From assembly GCA_003560175.1 (NCBI GenBank), contig PWIZ01000104.1:1-5888 (forward strand): a stretch of 5,888 nucleotides of DNA. Reading direction: 5' to 3'. The position numbers were made by a program, and so were the translations under genes. The notes under the pieces are model-generated. The model had not been told where the DNA came from. It saw nothing but the letters and a program-made list of their open reading frames with translations, and ran no database searches. Origin of the DNA: Halomonas sp. (lineage in GTDB: Bacteria > Pseudomonadota > Gammaproteobacteria > Pseudomonadales > Halomonadaceae). Shown here piece after piece: positions 4,987 to 5,888 of the stretch (position 1 is its first letter; the number at the start of each line of letters is the position of its first letter).

Positions 4987-5888
4987 TCAGGCGGTGGCGG
5001 CCTGCCCCACCAGTTCCTTGAGGGCGGCCTCGACGATAGCCAGGCCTTCCTCCAGTACTTCGTCCTCGATGGTGACGGGCATCAGGAAGCGAATGGTGTT
5101 GCCGTAGAGGCCGCAGGAGAGCAGGACCAGCCCCTTCTCACGGGCGCGCTTGCACAGCGCCGCGGCCAGGTCGGCATTCGGCGTGTGGTTGGCCTTGTCG
5201 GAGACGAGGTCCAGCGCAGCCATGGAGCCCAGGTGGCGGCCGTTGTCCACGCAGTCGAACTCCTGCTGCCACTGGGCGAAGCGCTTGCCCAGTTTTTCGC
5301 CCAGCGCCATGCTCTTCTCGAGGATGTTCTCCTCCTCGAATACCTCGAGCACCGCCAGGGTAGCGGCGCAGGAGACCGGGCTGCCGGTGTAGGTGCCGCC
5401 CAGAGAGTTGGGCCCGGAGGCGTCCATGTGCACGTCGGTGCCCACGATGGCGGAGATCGGCATGCCGTCGGCCATGCTCTTGGCCATGGTGATGATGTCG
5501 GGCTCGACGCCGCTGTGCTCGATGGCGAACATCTTGCCGGTGCGACCGAAGCCTGACTGTACCTCATCGGCAATCATCAACATGCCGTGCTCGTCGCAGA
5601 TCTCGCGGATCGCCGTGAGAAAGCTGGCCGAGGCGGGATAGAAGCCGCCCTCGCCGAGCACCGGCTCGATCACGATCGCCGCGGTGTCGCGGGGGTTGGC
5701 ATCGGTCTTGAGGACCATCTTCAGGCCGCGCAGGGCCTCGTCTTCGCTGACGCCGTGGTAGGGCACGGGGTAGGGCGCGCGGAAGACGTTGCCCGGCATG
5801 CTGCCGAAGTCACCGGCGTAGGGAGCGACCTTGCCGTTCATGGCCATGGTCATGAAGGTGCGGCCGTGGTACCCGCCGTCGAAGCAGA
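4987..5888 (-). CDS. gabT: 4-aminobutyrate aminotransferase, C-terminal part (gene runs off the right edge)
   Basis: This is a class III, PLP-dependent aminotransferase that moves the amino group of GABA to 2-oxoglutarate, giving succinate semialdehyde and glutamate in the cytoplasm. The frame continues to the window edge: before the first visible Met (5853) it reads CFDGGYHGRTF, matching the GabT segment (F-x-G-x-YHGRT). So about 299 of roughly 425 residues are present and the true start lies outside. Visible landmarks are EPVLGEGGFYPAS (PLP-site region), ADEVQSGFGRTGK with the PLP-pyridine Asp (codon 5566-5568), TMAKSMADG with the PLP-binding Lys (codon 5479-5481), GGTYTGSP (cofactor phosphate contact), and the C-terminal GLVLLSCGLYGNTIRFLMPVT, close to the GabT pattern. 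Putrescine or other omega-amino-acid aminotransferases (PuuE-like) are the main alternatives. A succinate-semialdehyde dehydrogenase (gabD) would be expected nearby but is not downstream in this window. Confidence 0.92.
   Translation of the reverse strand, partial: CFDGGYHGRTFMTMAMNGKVAPYAGDFGSMPGNVFRAPYPVPYHGVSEDEALRGLKMVLKTDANPRDTAAIVIEPVLGEGGFYPASASFLTAIREICDEHGMLMIADEVQSGFGRTGKMFAIEHSGVEPDIITMAKSMADGMPISAIVGTDVHMDASGPNSLGGTYTGSPVSCAATLAVLEVFEEENILEKSMALGEKLGKRFAQWQQEFDCVDNGRHLGSMAALDLVSDKANHTPNADLAAALCKRAREKGLVLLSCGLYGNTIRFLMPVTIEDEVLEEGLAIVEAALKELVGQAATA

Noticed and set aside
5185..5641. Several plus-strand frames opposite gabT
   Set aside because: They are His/Gly/Ala-rich shadows of the strongly conserved aminotransferase.

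Overview
The window reads as ordinary chromosome of a high-GC gammaproteobacterium. The YcjX and YcjF proteins, the DUF924 protein and the GabT all look like gammaproteobacterial housekeeping or stress genes. A Halomonas-like (Halomonadaceae) host is my best guess, but this is inference: there is no rRNA or other phylogenetic marker. Genes are dense. I see no mobile element, tRNA, rRNA or CRISPR array, and no gap over about 100 bases between genes.

Layout, left to right. A universal stress protein gene lies on the minus strand (92-535), followed in its direction of transcription by a perfect GC-rich palindrome (45-68) that probably terminates it. Upstream of it, also on the minus strand, is a compact three-gene operon read from about 3282 down to 636. 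It encodes a 62-residue two-helix membrane protein of unknown function, the P-loop NTPase YcjX (463 aa) and the membrane protein YcjF (349 aa). ycjX and ycjF overlap by four bases (ATGA). No psp gene is visible next to them.

A roughly 80-base divergent control region (3283-3365) separates this operon from a plus-strand pair: a DUF924 protein (3366-3917) and a small GlsB/YeaQ/YmgE-type membrane stress protein (3954-4196). The pair ends at a strong hairpin terminator (4215-4246). An unrecognised 201-residue protein is encoded on the minus strand (4263-4868). The right edge holds the 3' two thirds of a minus-strand gabT (4-aminobutyrate aminotransferase), which runs off the window and is closed by another hairpin (4937-4963).

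Working together: YcjX and YcjF are almost certainly co-made as an envelope-stress-associated NTPase and membrane partner. The Usp and GlsB-type proteins fit a general stress theme. GabT belongs to GABA catabolism and is unrelated to the rest. I did not find a convincing new system. The best leads are the small membrane protein that starts the ycjXF operon, the orphan 201-residue protein, and a shared terminator style (GC stem followed by TCGTT rather than a long T run).
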